From positions 1-38,866 of the forward strand of contig LNFI01000010.1 in the NCBI GenBank assembly GCA_001464615.1: a stretch of 38,866 nt of DNA, written 5' to 3'. This document shows, in pieces, positions 17,209-24,396 of the stretch (the stretch's first letter is position 1; every line of letters begins with the position of its first letter). This DNA is from Sphingomonadales bacterium Ga0077557. Its GTDB lineage: Bacteria; Pseudomonadota; Alphaproteobacteria; Sphingomonadales; Sphingomonadaceae. Under the pieces are notes generated by a model that worked only from the letters and a program-made list of their open reading frames with translations, was not told the origin of the DNA and ran no database searches. A program made the position numbers and the translations under genes.

Positions 17209-17455
17209 CAGCGACAAAAGCCACCACGGCCTGTCCGCCCGCGAGCAGGAAATCATGGACCTGTTTGATGGCGGGGCCAGCGAAAAGGACATCGCCGCCC
17301 AGCTGCAGGTGAGCCGCCGCTACATTCGCCAGACGATTGGCCATTACAATTTTGCCAGCGTGTGGAGCCACGGCAACCGTTTCAACCAGATGGTGGTGCG
17401 CGGCACCAAGGCGCTGGCAGCCGCCTGCGCCGCCAGCGGGGGGCGGTTCGCATGA
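17201..17455 (+). CDS. Small HTH protein
   Basis: 84 aa from the ATG at 17201. LSAREQEIMDLFDGGASEKD and AAQLQVSRRYIRQTI form a LuxR/sigma-like helix-turn-helix, but no receiver or sigma region 2 is present. It overlaps the genes on either side by 4-8 nt, so it is part of the early operon. Probably a DNA-binding regulator; target unknown. Confidence 0.7.
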   Translation: MHDSDKSHHGLSAREQEIMDLFDGGASEKDIAAQLQVSRRYIRQTIGHYNFASVWSHGNRFNQMVVRGTKALAAACAASGGRFA

Positions 17456-17754
17456 GCGGGCGGCAGACCGAGGCGGATCGGCTGCGCCTGGCGCGGCGGA
17501 TATTTGAGCGCGCCATGGCCGATAATGTGACGATGGCAGAAGCGAAGCGCTGCATCGCCGCCGAGGCGCGGGCAGCCGCCGATCAGCGCCGCCATCTGCG
17601 CACCCGCGCGATCGAGCATGTCGGCCGCTGGAGCGATGTTGCGGCCATGCCGCACATTCCCCGGCCCGATCAATGCCCGCCCGAATTTGCGCCCCAGTCT
17701 CCGCCGATTCCCGCCGATGACAGCAACGATGGCCTGAAGTGGTTCCAGCGATGA
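17452..17754 (+). CDS. Hypothetical early phage protein, helical and arginine-rich
   Basis: 100 aa, ATG overlapping the upstream stop (ATGA). The first 60 residues are a charged helix pair (ADRLRLARRIFERAMADN, AEAKRCIAAEARAAADQ); the C-terminus is proline-rich. No family recognised. Downstream overlap is also ATGA. Confidence 0.6.
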   Translation: MSGRQTEADRLRLARRIFERAMADNVTMAEAKRCIAAEARAAADQRRHLRTRAIEHVGRWSDVAAMPHIPRPDQCPPEFAPQSPPIPADDSNDGLKWFQR

Positions 17755-17975
17755 AGTTCACCGAAATCGGCTATTTCGGCCGCCCCACCAACGTGACCGA
17801 TGCACCAATCAGCGACGCCGCCACTGGCGCGGTGCTGGCGTCGCTCGCATCGCTGCCCCGCCGCGCGACCCCGGCTGCGCCCAGCGCGGCGATCATCCCC
17901 TTTCCCATCGCACGCGGGCCCCAAGGCGAGCCGCTGCGCTTCATTGCTGTCGAGACGGCGAAGGCTGCCAAGTAA
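17751..17975 (+). CDS. Hypothetical early phage protein
   Basis: 74 aa, ATG overlapping the upstream stop. Proline/alanine-rich with no recognised domain. It is the last of the overlapping run that begins at the Cro-like gene. Confidence 0.5.
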   Translation: MKFTEIGYFGRPTNVTDAPISDAATGAVLASLASLPRRATPAAPSAAIIPFPIARGPQGEPLRFIAVETAKAAK

Positions 17976-17999
17976 CCATGATTACCCGAGGAGCCCATA

Positions 18000-18191
18000 A
18001 TGATAGATTTGCAGCGCCAGCACGATCAGGCGTTAGATGTCGCGCGCCGGTCATCACGGGAGGCGATTACAGAAGCGGTCAGCGCCGTAGCGTCGTTGTC
18101 CCCGGCTCCCACAGCAAATCCATCTCGTGGAGCCATAGCAACACGATTGCAGATTGGCGCAGGGCAAGTGGAATTTCGTCGTCCGGAATAA
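18000..18191 (+). CDS. Small ORF with strong RBS, 3' part antisense to the leftward gene
   Basis: 63 aa. A GAGGAG lies 8-9 nt before the ATG, which is better than most neighbours. The first ~33 residues are a plausible charged helix (MIDLQRQHDQALDVARR, EAITEAVSAVASL); the remainder is read antisense to the convergent gene 18079-18546 and looks like shadow sequence. It may be an early gene whose 3' end was replaced when the leftward gene was inserted. Confidence 0.4.
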   Translation: MIDLQRQHDQALDVARRSSREAITEAVSAVASLSPAPTANPSRGAIATRLQIGAGQVEFRRPE

Positions 18192-18546
18192 GCACGGTCT
18201 TTCCCGCTGCCTGGTTCGCGGCGATCACGAGCAGCGACTGGCGGTATCTTTCCTCCAATACGCGGCCATGCGCGATGCTGGGTATTTCGATCTGCATCGG
18301 GTCGGTCGCTGCCCATTCCAGCAGCAGGGCATCAACCTCGCCTTCAAACTCGCTGCGATACTCTGTGTCGCGAAACGGTGCCTGGTCTGGTCCGGCGAAC
18401 AAGGGCTGCAACACCCAGATCAATTCCATCGCCATCTTCGGATCGCCGGGAGCGAAATACGGCTTCGCCTTGGCCCGGCCAAACAGCCCGCGTTTGGGCG
18501 GCGGGCACCATTTGTCGAGATATTCGCAAGCGAGCTGGTACGACAT
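18079..18546 (-). CDS. Leftward accessory gene (moron candidate), unknown function
   Basis: 155 aa from the ATG at 18546, preceded by a very strong Shine-Dalgarno (GGAGGAG). It is the only leftward gene in the prophage after the repressor. The protein is mixed helical, with WCPPPKRGLFGRAKAKPYFA near the N-terminus and an acidic EFEGEVDALLLEWAA segment; no signal peptide, transmembrane helix or recognised family. Opposite orientation, its own promoter region and the interrupted small ORF at its 3' side are typical of genes expressed in lysogens, e.g. for phage defence; this is inference. Confidence 0.7.
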   Translation of the reverse strand: MSYQLACEYLDKWCPPPKRGLFGRAKAKPYFAPGDPKMAMELIWVLQPLFAGPDQAPFRDTEYRSEFEGEVDALLLEWAATDPMQIEIPSIAHGRVLEERYRQSLLVIAANQAAGKTVLIPDDEIPLALRQSAIVLLWLHEMDLLWEPGTTTLRR

Positions 18547-18559
18547 CGGCTCCTCCAAT

Positions 18560-18599
18560 TTGACATTTACGCGGGATCGCGGCATTTTGCTGACGTCAG
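18560..18599 (+). promoter_or_regulatory. Promoter with palindromic operator candidate for the ORF6N gene
   Basis: TTGACA (18560-18565), a 17-nt spacer and CATTTT (18583-18588) make a good -35 and a fair -10. The perfect palindrome CTGACGTCAG (18590-18599) covers the expected start site, as an operator would. A transcript from here would have a ~200-nt leader before the ORF6N ATG at 18798. Confidence 0.45.
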
Positions 18600-18657
18600 T
18601 AAGCGCCTTGAACAGCGCCCTGACAAGATTGGCAAAGGCGGCCACGTCCCGAAACGA

Positions 18658-18797
18658 CGTCTCCCTTAGAGACGAACATCCGGGTGCCGCGCGTGCATGT
18701 CCAAGGCCTTGGCCTAAAGACGCGCGGGGACTGACCTTTGCCAGTCTGTTCAACACCCGGAGCCGGAAGGTTCCGGCCAGCAAAGGGACTGACTCCT
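18658..18797 (+). promoter_or_regulatory. Structured 5' leader of the ORF6N gene with SD-complementary loop
   Basis: All helices are Watson-Crick: CGTCTC/GAGACG (18658-18663/18669-18674); P1 TCCGGGTG/CACCCGGA (18679-18686/18754-18761); P2 CCGCGCGT/ACGCGCGG (18687-18694/18720-18727) directly stacked on P1 and enclosing the palindrome CCAAGGCCTTGG (18701-18712); P4 GACTG/CAGTC (18729-18733/18742-18746); and GCCGGA/TCCGGC (18762-18767/18772-18777). The P4 loop CCTTTGC (18735-18741) is complementary to GCAAAGG (18780-18786), which contains the Shine-Dalgarno. The GACTG of P4 is repeated at 18787-18791, allowing alternative pairing. This looks like an RNA switch controlling translation. Confidence 0.6.
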
Positions 18798-19391
18798 ATG
18801 ACTATGCTGATCTCAACCACGGGCCTCACTGCCCTCATTCACACGCTGCCGGAGCGCGAGCCGTTCATGCTCGGTGCCGAGTTGGCCACAACGTATCAGA
18901 CCGAGTATCGTCGATTGACGGAGGCCGTGAAGCGCAACGCGGATCGGTTTCCAGACGATTTCGCCTTCTATTTGACGGTCGACGAGACCCAGAAGTTGCC
19001 GCAAAATGCGGCGACCTCGCAGGGGCAACGCGCCGACCTGCGACCACTTGTTTTCACCCATGCGGGTGCCATTGCCCTGTCGGGCGTCCTAAAGACGGAC
19101 GTTGCCGCCGAGGTCTCAGTGATCGTCCATCGCAGCTTTGCGGCGATGGAAAAGCGCGCGTTCAATCAGATGCGGGCCATGGTGGCGGGATTGCGCTGCG
19201 ATTTGCTGGCCAAAAAGCCGATCTACGGGCGTATCCGGCTGGCGGCGATCGAGGGCTTTTCGATCGACGAGCTTTGGCGGCGGACCAATTATCCGCGCCA
19301 CAAGCTAGAGGAAGCGGTGCGCGAAATGGTGGCGATGAAGCTGCTCGAAGCGCCGCTGGCCGGGATGCAACCCGACTTGTTCGGGGCCTAA
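18798..19391 (+). CDS. ORF6N-domain protein (antirepressor-like)
   Basis: 197 aa from the ATG at 18798, with AAGGGA 9 nt upstream. The N-terminal ORF6N domain (about 16-105) shows MLGAELATTYQTEYRRLTEAVKRN, RFPDDFAFYLT and LVFTHAGAIALSGVLKTDVA; the C-terminal part is a helical DNA-binding-like segment (SIDELWRRTNYPRHKLEEAV). ORF6N proteins are common in phages beside antirepressors and probably bind DNA or repressors. The structured leader suggests post-transcriptional control. A small GTG-start gene follows 4 nt later. Confidence 0.85.
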   Translation: MTMLISTTGLTALIHTLPEREPFMLGAELATTYQTEYRRLTEAVKRNADRFPDDFAFYLTVDETQKLPQNAATSQGQRADLRPLVFTHAGAIALSGVLKTDVAAEVSVIVHRSFAAMEKRAFNQMRAMVAGLRCDLLAKKPIYGRIRLAAIEGFSIDELWRRTNYPRHKLEEAVREMVAMKLLEAPLAGMQPDLFGA

Positions 19392-19395
19392 CCTC

Positions 19396-19599
19396 GTGTC
19401 GCGCCAGTTGGACGCGGTCAACATCCTCGATCAGGCCATTACCGGCCTTTGTGGGTTGCAAGACCTGCTCGGCCTCATCAACGGGGACCTCGCGGAGATC
19501 CATTCAGACGGGCTTCATGCCCTGCTCAGGCCCATCCGCGAACAGGTGGAGCAGGCAAGTGCTCTGCTCTACCCGCTTGAAGGCCATAGGGACGACTGA
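19396..19599 (+). CDS. Small hypothetical phage protein
   Basis: 67 aa from a GTG 4 nt after the ORF6N stop. Two amphipathic helices (AVNILDQAITGLCGLQDLLG, LHALLRPIREQVEQASALL) suggest a helical hairpin. No family recognised. It is followed by a strong inverted repeat. Confidence 0.55.
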   Translation: MSRQLDAVNILDQAITGLCGLQDLLGLINGDLAEIHSDGLHALLRPIREQVEQASALLYPLEGHRDD

Positions 19600-19603
19600 C
19601 CGG

Positions 19604-19635
19604 CATGACCGCGCCTTTGAGGAGGCGCGGTCATG
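19604..19635 (+). promoter_or_regulatory. 12-bp hairpin presenting the RBS of an 18-aa ORF
   Basis: CATGACCGCGCC (19604-19615) pairs perfectly with 19624-19635 around an 8-nt loop. The GAGGAGG Shine-Dalgarno begins in the loop and its last G's start the 3' arm, and the ATG of the small ORF is at the end of that arm. No T-run follows, so translation control seems likelier than termination, though it could also end the upstream transcript. Confidence 0.45.
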
Positions 19636-19689
19636 ACCCGCCGCAGGTCCAATCCAACTCAGTTCAAGTTTGAGGCGCGCCATGGGTAA
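19633..19689 (+). CDS. 18-aa basic leader peptide candidate
   Basis: The peptide MTRRRSNPTQFKFEARHG begins 7 nt after a GAGGAGG and ends with a TAA that overlaps the next gene's ATG by 8 nt. The overlap would couple its translation to the gene before the transposase. Very short; conservation in relatives would decide. Confidence 0.35.
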   Translation: MTRRRSNPTQFKFEARHG

Positions 19690-20143
19690 GGCCCGCGCGC
19701 ATCCCGATCAGCTCGGTTTCGGATTCGAGCCGCCCGTGATGGCGACCGGCGTCGCTGTGCTGGCCGGGCTGGAGCGGCGCATCTGCACCACGGTCGGCGT
19801 GATCCTGAACAGCGAGGCCAAACCGCGCGAAGTGATCGCTGCGGAAATGAGCGTGCTGCTCGACGAAGAGGTCAGCCGCGCGATGCTGGATGCCTATGCC
19901 AGCCCGGCGCGAATCGAACACAAGGTGCCGATGTCGCGATTCCTGGCGCTGATCGCGGTCACCAACCGGCACGATCTGCTCGATCCGATCGTGCGCGAAA
20001 TTGGCGCGGCGCTGCTTGTCGGTGCCGAAGTCCACACCGCCCGGCTTGGCCATATCGAACGCCAGATCGCCGCGCTCCGCGAAGAGCATAAGCGCATCGC
20101 CGGATCGGCCCCCTTGATCAGGAGCAGTGGAAACGATGGCTAG
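19682..20143 (+). CDS. Hypothetical protein preceding the transposase
   Basis: 153 aa from the ATG at 19682, with a GAGG 6 nt upstream. The protein is largely helical (VAVLAGLERRICTTVGVILN, HIERQIAALREEHKRI near the C-terminus). No family recognised. Its stop lies 8 nt inside the transposase gene, so it belongs to the transposition operon; a regulatory or accessory role is possible but unproven. Confidence 0.65.
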   Translation: MGKARAHPDQLGFGFEPPVMATGVAVLAGLERRICTTVGVILNSEAKPREVIAAEMSVLLDEEVSRAMLDAYASPARIEHKVPMSRFLALIAVTNRHDLLDPIVREIGAALLVGAEVHTARLGHIERQIAALREEHKRIAGSAPLIRSSGNDG

Positions 20144-22118
20144 TCGCGCACCTGCCCCTGTCATCGGCGGCAACGCTGCGGAATCGTCACGCGACTGGTT
20201 CACCGCTGCCGAGCTGGCCGATCTGGCCTTGCCTGGCCTGCCCGCCGACAAGCGCGCCATCAACCGGCGCGCTCAGGACGAACGCTGGGCGCTGCGCACC
20301 GGCAGCGACGGCAATCCGCTGGTCCGCCCGCGCAGCGGACGCGGCGGTGGCGTTGAATTTCACGTCTCATTGCTGCCCGGTGCGGCCCGGATCGCGCTGG
20401 AGCAGCGCAACCCGCAAATCCTGCCGGAAGCCGCCAATGAAGCGCTGATCGGCGGCTGGCGCTGGTACGAATCGCAAAGCGCCACCACGCGGGCAGCGGC
20501 CGAACGTCGGCTGGCGATCTGCCGCGAAATCGATCTGCTGGAGCAATCGGGGGTGAGCCGCACGGCGGCGGTTGCCGATGCATCGGCGCGGCGCGACGTC
20601 GGCAAGGCAACATTATGGGCCTGGCTGCGGCTGATCAACGGCGTGCCGGTGCGTGACTGGCTGCCCGCGCTGGCCCCGCGCCGCCAGGGCGGCGGCTGTG
20701 AGGCAGAGATTGACCCAGTGCTGTGGACGATCTTCAAATCCGATTATCTGCGCCCCAGCGAACCAACGCTAACCAGCTGCTATGAACGCACCGCCGCCAT
20801 CGCTGCTGAAAAGGGCCTCTCTTTGCCGTCTGAGAAGACGCTGAGACGGCGCTTAAAGGCGGAAATCGACCCGCGCATCATCATCCTGCGCCGCAAGGGC
20901 GAAGAGGCACTGCGCCGGTCAATCCCGGCCCAGCGCCGCACCGTCGATCATCTCCACGCGATGGAATGCGTCAACATCGACGGGCACAAATTCGACGTCT
21001 TCGTGACGCCTGCCGAGGGCGGCAAGCCGATCCGCCCGATGATGATCGCGCTGCAGGATATCCGCAGCAGCAAGATCGTCGCCTGGCGGCTGGGGGAGAG
21101 CGAGAGCACCACGCTTGCCCGCCTGGCCGTGTACGACATGATCCGCGACGTCGGCATTCCCAAGCGCCTGACGACCGATAATGGCCGCGCCTTTGCCAGC
21201 AAATTCTTCACTGGCGGCACGACCACGCGATTCCGGGGCAAGGTGCTGGAAAATGATCCGACGGGCGTGCTGGTCGCGCTGGGCATCGATATCGATTGGG
21301 CGCTGCCCTATCGTGGCCAGTCAAAGCCGATCGAACGCGCGTTCCGCGATCTGTGCGACACGATCAGCCGCGCGCCCGCGACCGAGGGGGCCTATACCGG
21401 CCCCAACCCCCAGCAAAAGCCCGAAAATTATGGGTCGCGAGCGATGGGCTGGGATGAATTTACCGCCCATGTCGCCCAGGGAATCGCCCGGCATAATGCC
21501 CGGCTGGGCCGCACCGGCCGCGATTATCGCGGGCGCAGTTTCGACCAGGTCTTTGCCGACACCTTTGTTGAGGTGGGCAAGGCCAGCCCTGAGCAGCTGC
21601 GCATGGCGTTGCTCGCCGCGCAGCAGATGCGCGTCGATCGGCAAACCGGCGAAATCAAGCTGTTCGGCAACCGCTATTGGGCGGAAGGCTGCGGCCGGTT
21701 GCATGGCCAATTGCTGACGGTGCGTTTCGACCCCGATAATCTCCATTCGGAAATCCATGCCTATGGGCAGGATGGCCGGTTCCTGCTGACCATGCCTGTC
21801 GTCGCCGACACGGGCTGGGGCGATGCAGAGGGCGCGCGCGTCAGCCAGAAACGCTTGAAGGGCGTGCGTCGCCAGATCCGTGACGGCGTTGAGGCCGAAC
21901 AGCTGCTGAGCGCACAGGAAGTCGCCGCGCTCCAGGCGCGCGTTGTGGTGCCCGATATTCAGCAGCCCGATGTGATCCGCCCCGTCCGCCACCGCGGGCA
22001 GACCGCCGCCGCGCTCAACCCTGTCAGCGTCACGGCGCCCGAAAACGCGCCAGACCGCGACCACGCCATCGATCGCATGGCGCTGGGCATGCGGCGGCAT
22101 CTGCGCAGCGTCGACTGA
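20136..22118 (+). CDS. MuA-type DDE transposase
   Basis: 660 aa from the ATG at 20136 (GTG 20127 is an alternative), close to MuA's 663. The N-terminus has the Mu-type DNA-binding domain (WFTAAELADLALPGLPADKR, INRRAQDERWALR). The integrase-like core carries D282 (VNIDGHKFDV), D348 (LTTDNGRAFAS) and E400 (KPIERAFRDL); spacings of 66 and 52 residues are close to MuA's 67 and 56. It cuts and joins the phage ends during replicative transposition. The MuB-like gene follows after 32 nt. Confidence 0.95.
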   Translation: MASRAPAPVIGGNAAESSRDWFTAAELADLALPGLPADKRAINRRAQDERWALRTGSDGNPLVRPRSGRGGGVEFHVSLLPGAARIALEQRNPQILPEAANEALIGGWRWYESQSATTRAAAERRLAICREIDLLEQSGVSRTAAVADASARRDVGKATLWAWLRLINGVPVRDWLPALAPRRQGGGCEAEIDPVLWTIFKSDYLRPSEPTLTSCYERTAAIAAEKGLSLPSEKTLRRRLKAEIDPRIIILRRKGEEALRRSIPAQRRTVDHLHAMECVNIDGHKFDVFVTPAEGGKPIRPMMIALQDIRSSKIVAWRLGESESTTLARLAVYDMIRDVGIPKRLTTDNGRAFASKFFTGGTTTRFRGKVLENDPTGVLVALGIDIDWALPYRGQSKPIERAFRDLCDTISRAPATEGAYTGPNPQQKPENYGSRAMGWDEFTAHVAQGIARHNARLGRTGRDYRGRSFDQVFADTFVEVGKASPEQLRMALLAAQQMRVDRQTGEIKLFGNRYWAEGCGRLHGQLLTVRFDPDNLHSEIHAYGQDGRFLLTMPVVADTGWGDAEGARVSQKRLKGVRRQIRDGVEAEQLLSAQEVAALQARVVVPDIQQPDVIRPVRHRGQTAAALNPVSVTAPENAPDRDHAIDRMALGMRRHLRSVD

Positions 22119-22150
22119 TTCACTGATCCGCCGAAGAAGGAGAAAACACG

Positions 22151-23119
22151 GTGAACAACCCCGACAATTTCCCGATTTCCATTGAAGATGAAGTCCGCTG
22201 GTTCGTCGCCTATCGCACGCGCCATGGCCTGAGCTGGAACGCGCTGGCGAAGGAAACCGACATTCCCCAGGGCACGCTGAGCCAGGTGATTTCCGGCAAA
22301 TATACCGGCGATATGCAGGTTCAGGCAGAGCGGCTGTTCAAGTTCCGCCAAAAGGTGGAATCGCAGGAAGAGCGCTCGCGATCGGCGCTGGCCAAGCCGA
22401 GCTTTATCGCGACGCCAACGGCGCGGCGGCTGCAGTTCCTGCTGGAAATCGCGCATATGGGGCGCATCACGATCGGCGCGACCGGGCCGGGCACCAGCAA
22501 GACGATGGCTGCTGAGGACTATAAGGCCAGCGTATCCAGTTGCTGGATGGTGACGATGCGCGAATCCAACTCCACGCTCAGCGGGCTGCTCTGCGCGGTG
22601 ATGAAGGAGATGGGGCTGGATTCGGTGAGCGGGTGGAACCGCCAGCGTTCCGATCAAATCATTGAACATGTGCGCGGCCGCAAAGGCCTGCTGATCGTCG
22701 ATGAAGCCGGTTTTCTGGGGCTGGACGGACTGGAAGAACTGCGGGCCATTCATGATGCGACCGGCCTGGGCATTGCATTGTTCGCCAATAAAGAGCTGCT
22801 GCAGCGTATTCGCGGCGGCGAAAAGAGCCATGCCTATGCCCGGCTCAACAGCCGGATTTCCAACAGCCATATTCAGGACGTGCCCAGCCAGGGCGATGTC
22901 GATGTCTTTCTCGACGCCTTCGATATCGACGACGGCAAGGTTCGCAGGCTGCTGAGCAGCGTCGCGCTGTCGCCACATAATGGCGGCTTGCGTGAAGTGA
23001 AACAGATCCTCGAAAGCGCCAACATGCTCGCGATCGCCGACGATACCGCGATCGAGCTGAGCCATGTCGAAGACGCGGTCGGATCGCGCATCACTCAGCA
23101 TGTGCTGAGGGCATCATGA
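22151..23119 (+). CDS. MuB-type transposition ATPase
   Basis: 322 aa from a GTG with AAGGAG about 9 nt upstream. The N-terminal Cro-like HTH (about 10-60, SWNALAKETDIPQGTLSQVI) is typical of MuB. The AAA+ domain has a P-loop GATGPGTSKT at 109-118, where serine replaces the usual glycine before the lysine K117, and Walker B LLIVDEAGFLG with D184/E185. MuB-type proteins deliver target DNA and activate the transposase. The end overlaps the first Cys-rich gene (ATGA). Confidence 0.92.
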   Translation: MNNPDNFPISIEDEVRWFVAYRTRHGLSWNALAKETDIPQGTLSQVISGKYTGDMQVQAERLFKFRQKVESQEERSRSALAKPSFIATPTARRLQFLLEIAHMGRITIGATGPGTSKTMAAEDYKASVSSCWMVTMRESNSTLSGLLCAVMKEMGLDSVSGWNRQRSDQIIEHVRGRKGLLIVDEAGFLGLDGLEELRAIHDATGLGIALFANKELLQRIRGGEKSHAYARLNSRISNSHIQDVPSQGDVDVFLDAFDIDDGKVRRLLSSVALSPHNGGLREVKQILESANMLAIADDTAIELSHVEDAVGSRITQHVLRAS

Positions 23120-23379
23120 GCGCCGCGTGCTATGTCTGCGGATCGATCGAGCTGGCAGCCGATGCCGATCTGCGCAGCCCGACCTGCGATGACTGCCGCC
23201 CGGCGCGCGATCATGTCGTTTCAATACAAACCGGCCCCGGCGGTGCGCCGCTGGCGGTGTGCCCCTGCGGCTGGCGTTACCAGTCGGGGGACAAGGCGGG
23301 CTATCTGTTCCGCGAGGTGGCGGTGCGCGCGCACTGGCGGGCAATGATCGCGGCATCGGCCGAGCGGGTGGCGGCATGA
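23116..23379 (+). CDS. Cys-rich zinc-binding-like protein, paralogue A
   Basis: 87 aa. Three Cys pairs are seen: C5/C8 (CYVC), C24/C27 (CDDC) and C49/C51 (CPCGW). The pattern suggests a zinc-bound fold. The next gene is a clear paralogue. Starts and ends overlap neighbours (ATGA). Function unknown; its position between B and GemA is that of Mu's small replication/host-takeover genes. Confidence 0.7.
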   Translation: MSAACYVCGSIELAADADLRSPTCDDCRPARDHVVSIQTGPGGAPLAVCPCGWRYQSGDKAGYLFREVAVRAHWRAMIAASAERVAA

Positions 23380-23633
23380 GGGTGCGCTACCATGTCCACC
23401 CATCGGTCGATCTGCCTGCCTATGCGGATCTGCGCAGCCTTTCCTCTGAGGACTGCCGGGTGCTGCACGACCATGTCGCTTTAATCGAGCGCGGCCGAGC
23501 TGGCCCGACGCGGGCAAGCTGCCAATGCGGCTGGAGCTTCCAGTCAGCCTACAGCACCGTTCACTGCGACTTGGCCATTCGCGTGCACTGGCAGACGACG
23601 ATCATGGCCGCCGCCGAGCAGGAGGCATCATGA
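23376..23633 (+). CDS. Paralogue B of the preceding Cys-rich protein, with cysteines lost
   Basis: 85 aa. Shares with paralogue A, without gaps, ADLRS, DCR, DHV, CGW, QS, HW and a terminal A.AE pattern, but three of the four N-terminal cysteines are replaced (only C27, C49, C51 remain), so the first zinc site is gone. A tandem duplication followed by divergence is evident. Start overlaps the upstream stop (ATGA). Confidence 0.7.
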   Translation: MRVRYHVHPSVDLPAYADLRSLSSEDCRVLHDHVALIERGRAGPTRASCQCGWSFQSAYSTVHCDLAIRVHWQTTIMAAAEQEAS

Positions 23634-24394
23634 GCGCGGCCCTGAAACTGGCAACAAAGGCCAAGGGCGTACCGGTCAGCCCCTATCGCCGGTCGATGAT
23701 CGCCAAGATCAACGTGGCGAAGACCCAGTTGCGCATGGAAGAGGCGGATTACCGCGCCGCCCTGGTCGAGGTGACGGGCCATAACAGCCTGACCAAATGC
23801 AGCGATGCGCAACTGGCCAGGATGCTCGAATGGCTGGCGTCGAAGGGCTTTCGTGCGGTTCAGGGCGGGGGGCAAGCCGGATCGGTACGCGGCGGATTGG
23901 CCTCTGGGGCGACCCACCCGATGGCGCGCAAAGCGCGGGCGCTGTGGATCTCGCTCTATCACCTGAACGCGGTCGAAAACCCGTCCGAACAGGCGCTGGA
24001 AGCCTTCGCCAAACGCCAGCTGAAATGCGAAAAACTGGTCTGGGCGAACCAGCGCGATGCGTACAAGCTGATCGAGGCGCTGAAGGCCTGGGCGGTGCGC
24101 GAAGGCTGGCCGGAAGCGGGCAGCAACACCCGGACCCAGTCACCGATGCTGCTGCAGGCGACGCTGTGCGGGGCGATCCTGCGCAAGCTGAAGGCGGCGG
24201 GTATCGCCCAGCTCGGCTGGGACCTGTTGGGCGCATCAATGCAGCTGTGCGGCCGCGCGATCCAGGCCGATCCCGGCCAGAAAGACGCATCCACCGCTGA
24301 TTTTCAGCGCCTTGCCGAGCAGCTTGGGACCGTTCTCAGAACCCGCTCAGCCGGTGCCGAAGCCCCACTTAGCCCGCCTTCAGAAAGGCAATAA
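23630..24394 (+). CDS. gemA: GemA-family regulatory protein (Mu gp16, DUF1018)
   Basis: 254 aa from the ATG at 23630. The N-terminal half is the DUF1018 domain: AKINVAKTQLRMEEADYRAALVEVTG, CSDAQLARMLEWLASKGF and, further on, ARKARALWISLYHLNAVENPS and LIEALKAWAVREGW. In Mu, GemA affects host gene expression and DNA supercoiling. It lies upstream of Mor, as in Mu, with an ATGA overlap to the preceding gene. Confidence 0.9.
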   Translation: MSAALKLATKAKGVPVSPYRRSMIAKINVAKTQLRMEEADYRAALVEVTGHNSLTKCSDAQLARMLEWLASKGFRAVQGGGQAGSVRGGLASGATHPMARKARALWISLYHLNAVENPSEQALEAFAKRQLKCEKLVWANQRDAYKLIEALKAWAVREGWPEAGSNTRTQSPMLLQATLCGAILRKLKAAGIAQLGWDLLGASMQLCGRAIQADPGQKDASTADFQRLAEQLGTVLRTRSAGAEAPLSPPSERQ

Positions 24395-24396
24395 TC

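Noticed and set aside
18679..18761. Possible tRNA in the structured leader
   Set aside because: Helix lengths (8+8+5 bp) and order do not fit a cloverleaf, there is no T-loop or anticodon arm, and no CCA-type end.
17978..19636. 552-codon rightward open frame
   Set aside because: It runs antisense through the leftward gene and out of frame through the ORF6N gene and structured leader, with low-complexity composition; only the ORFs listed have start sites and domain support.
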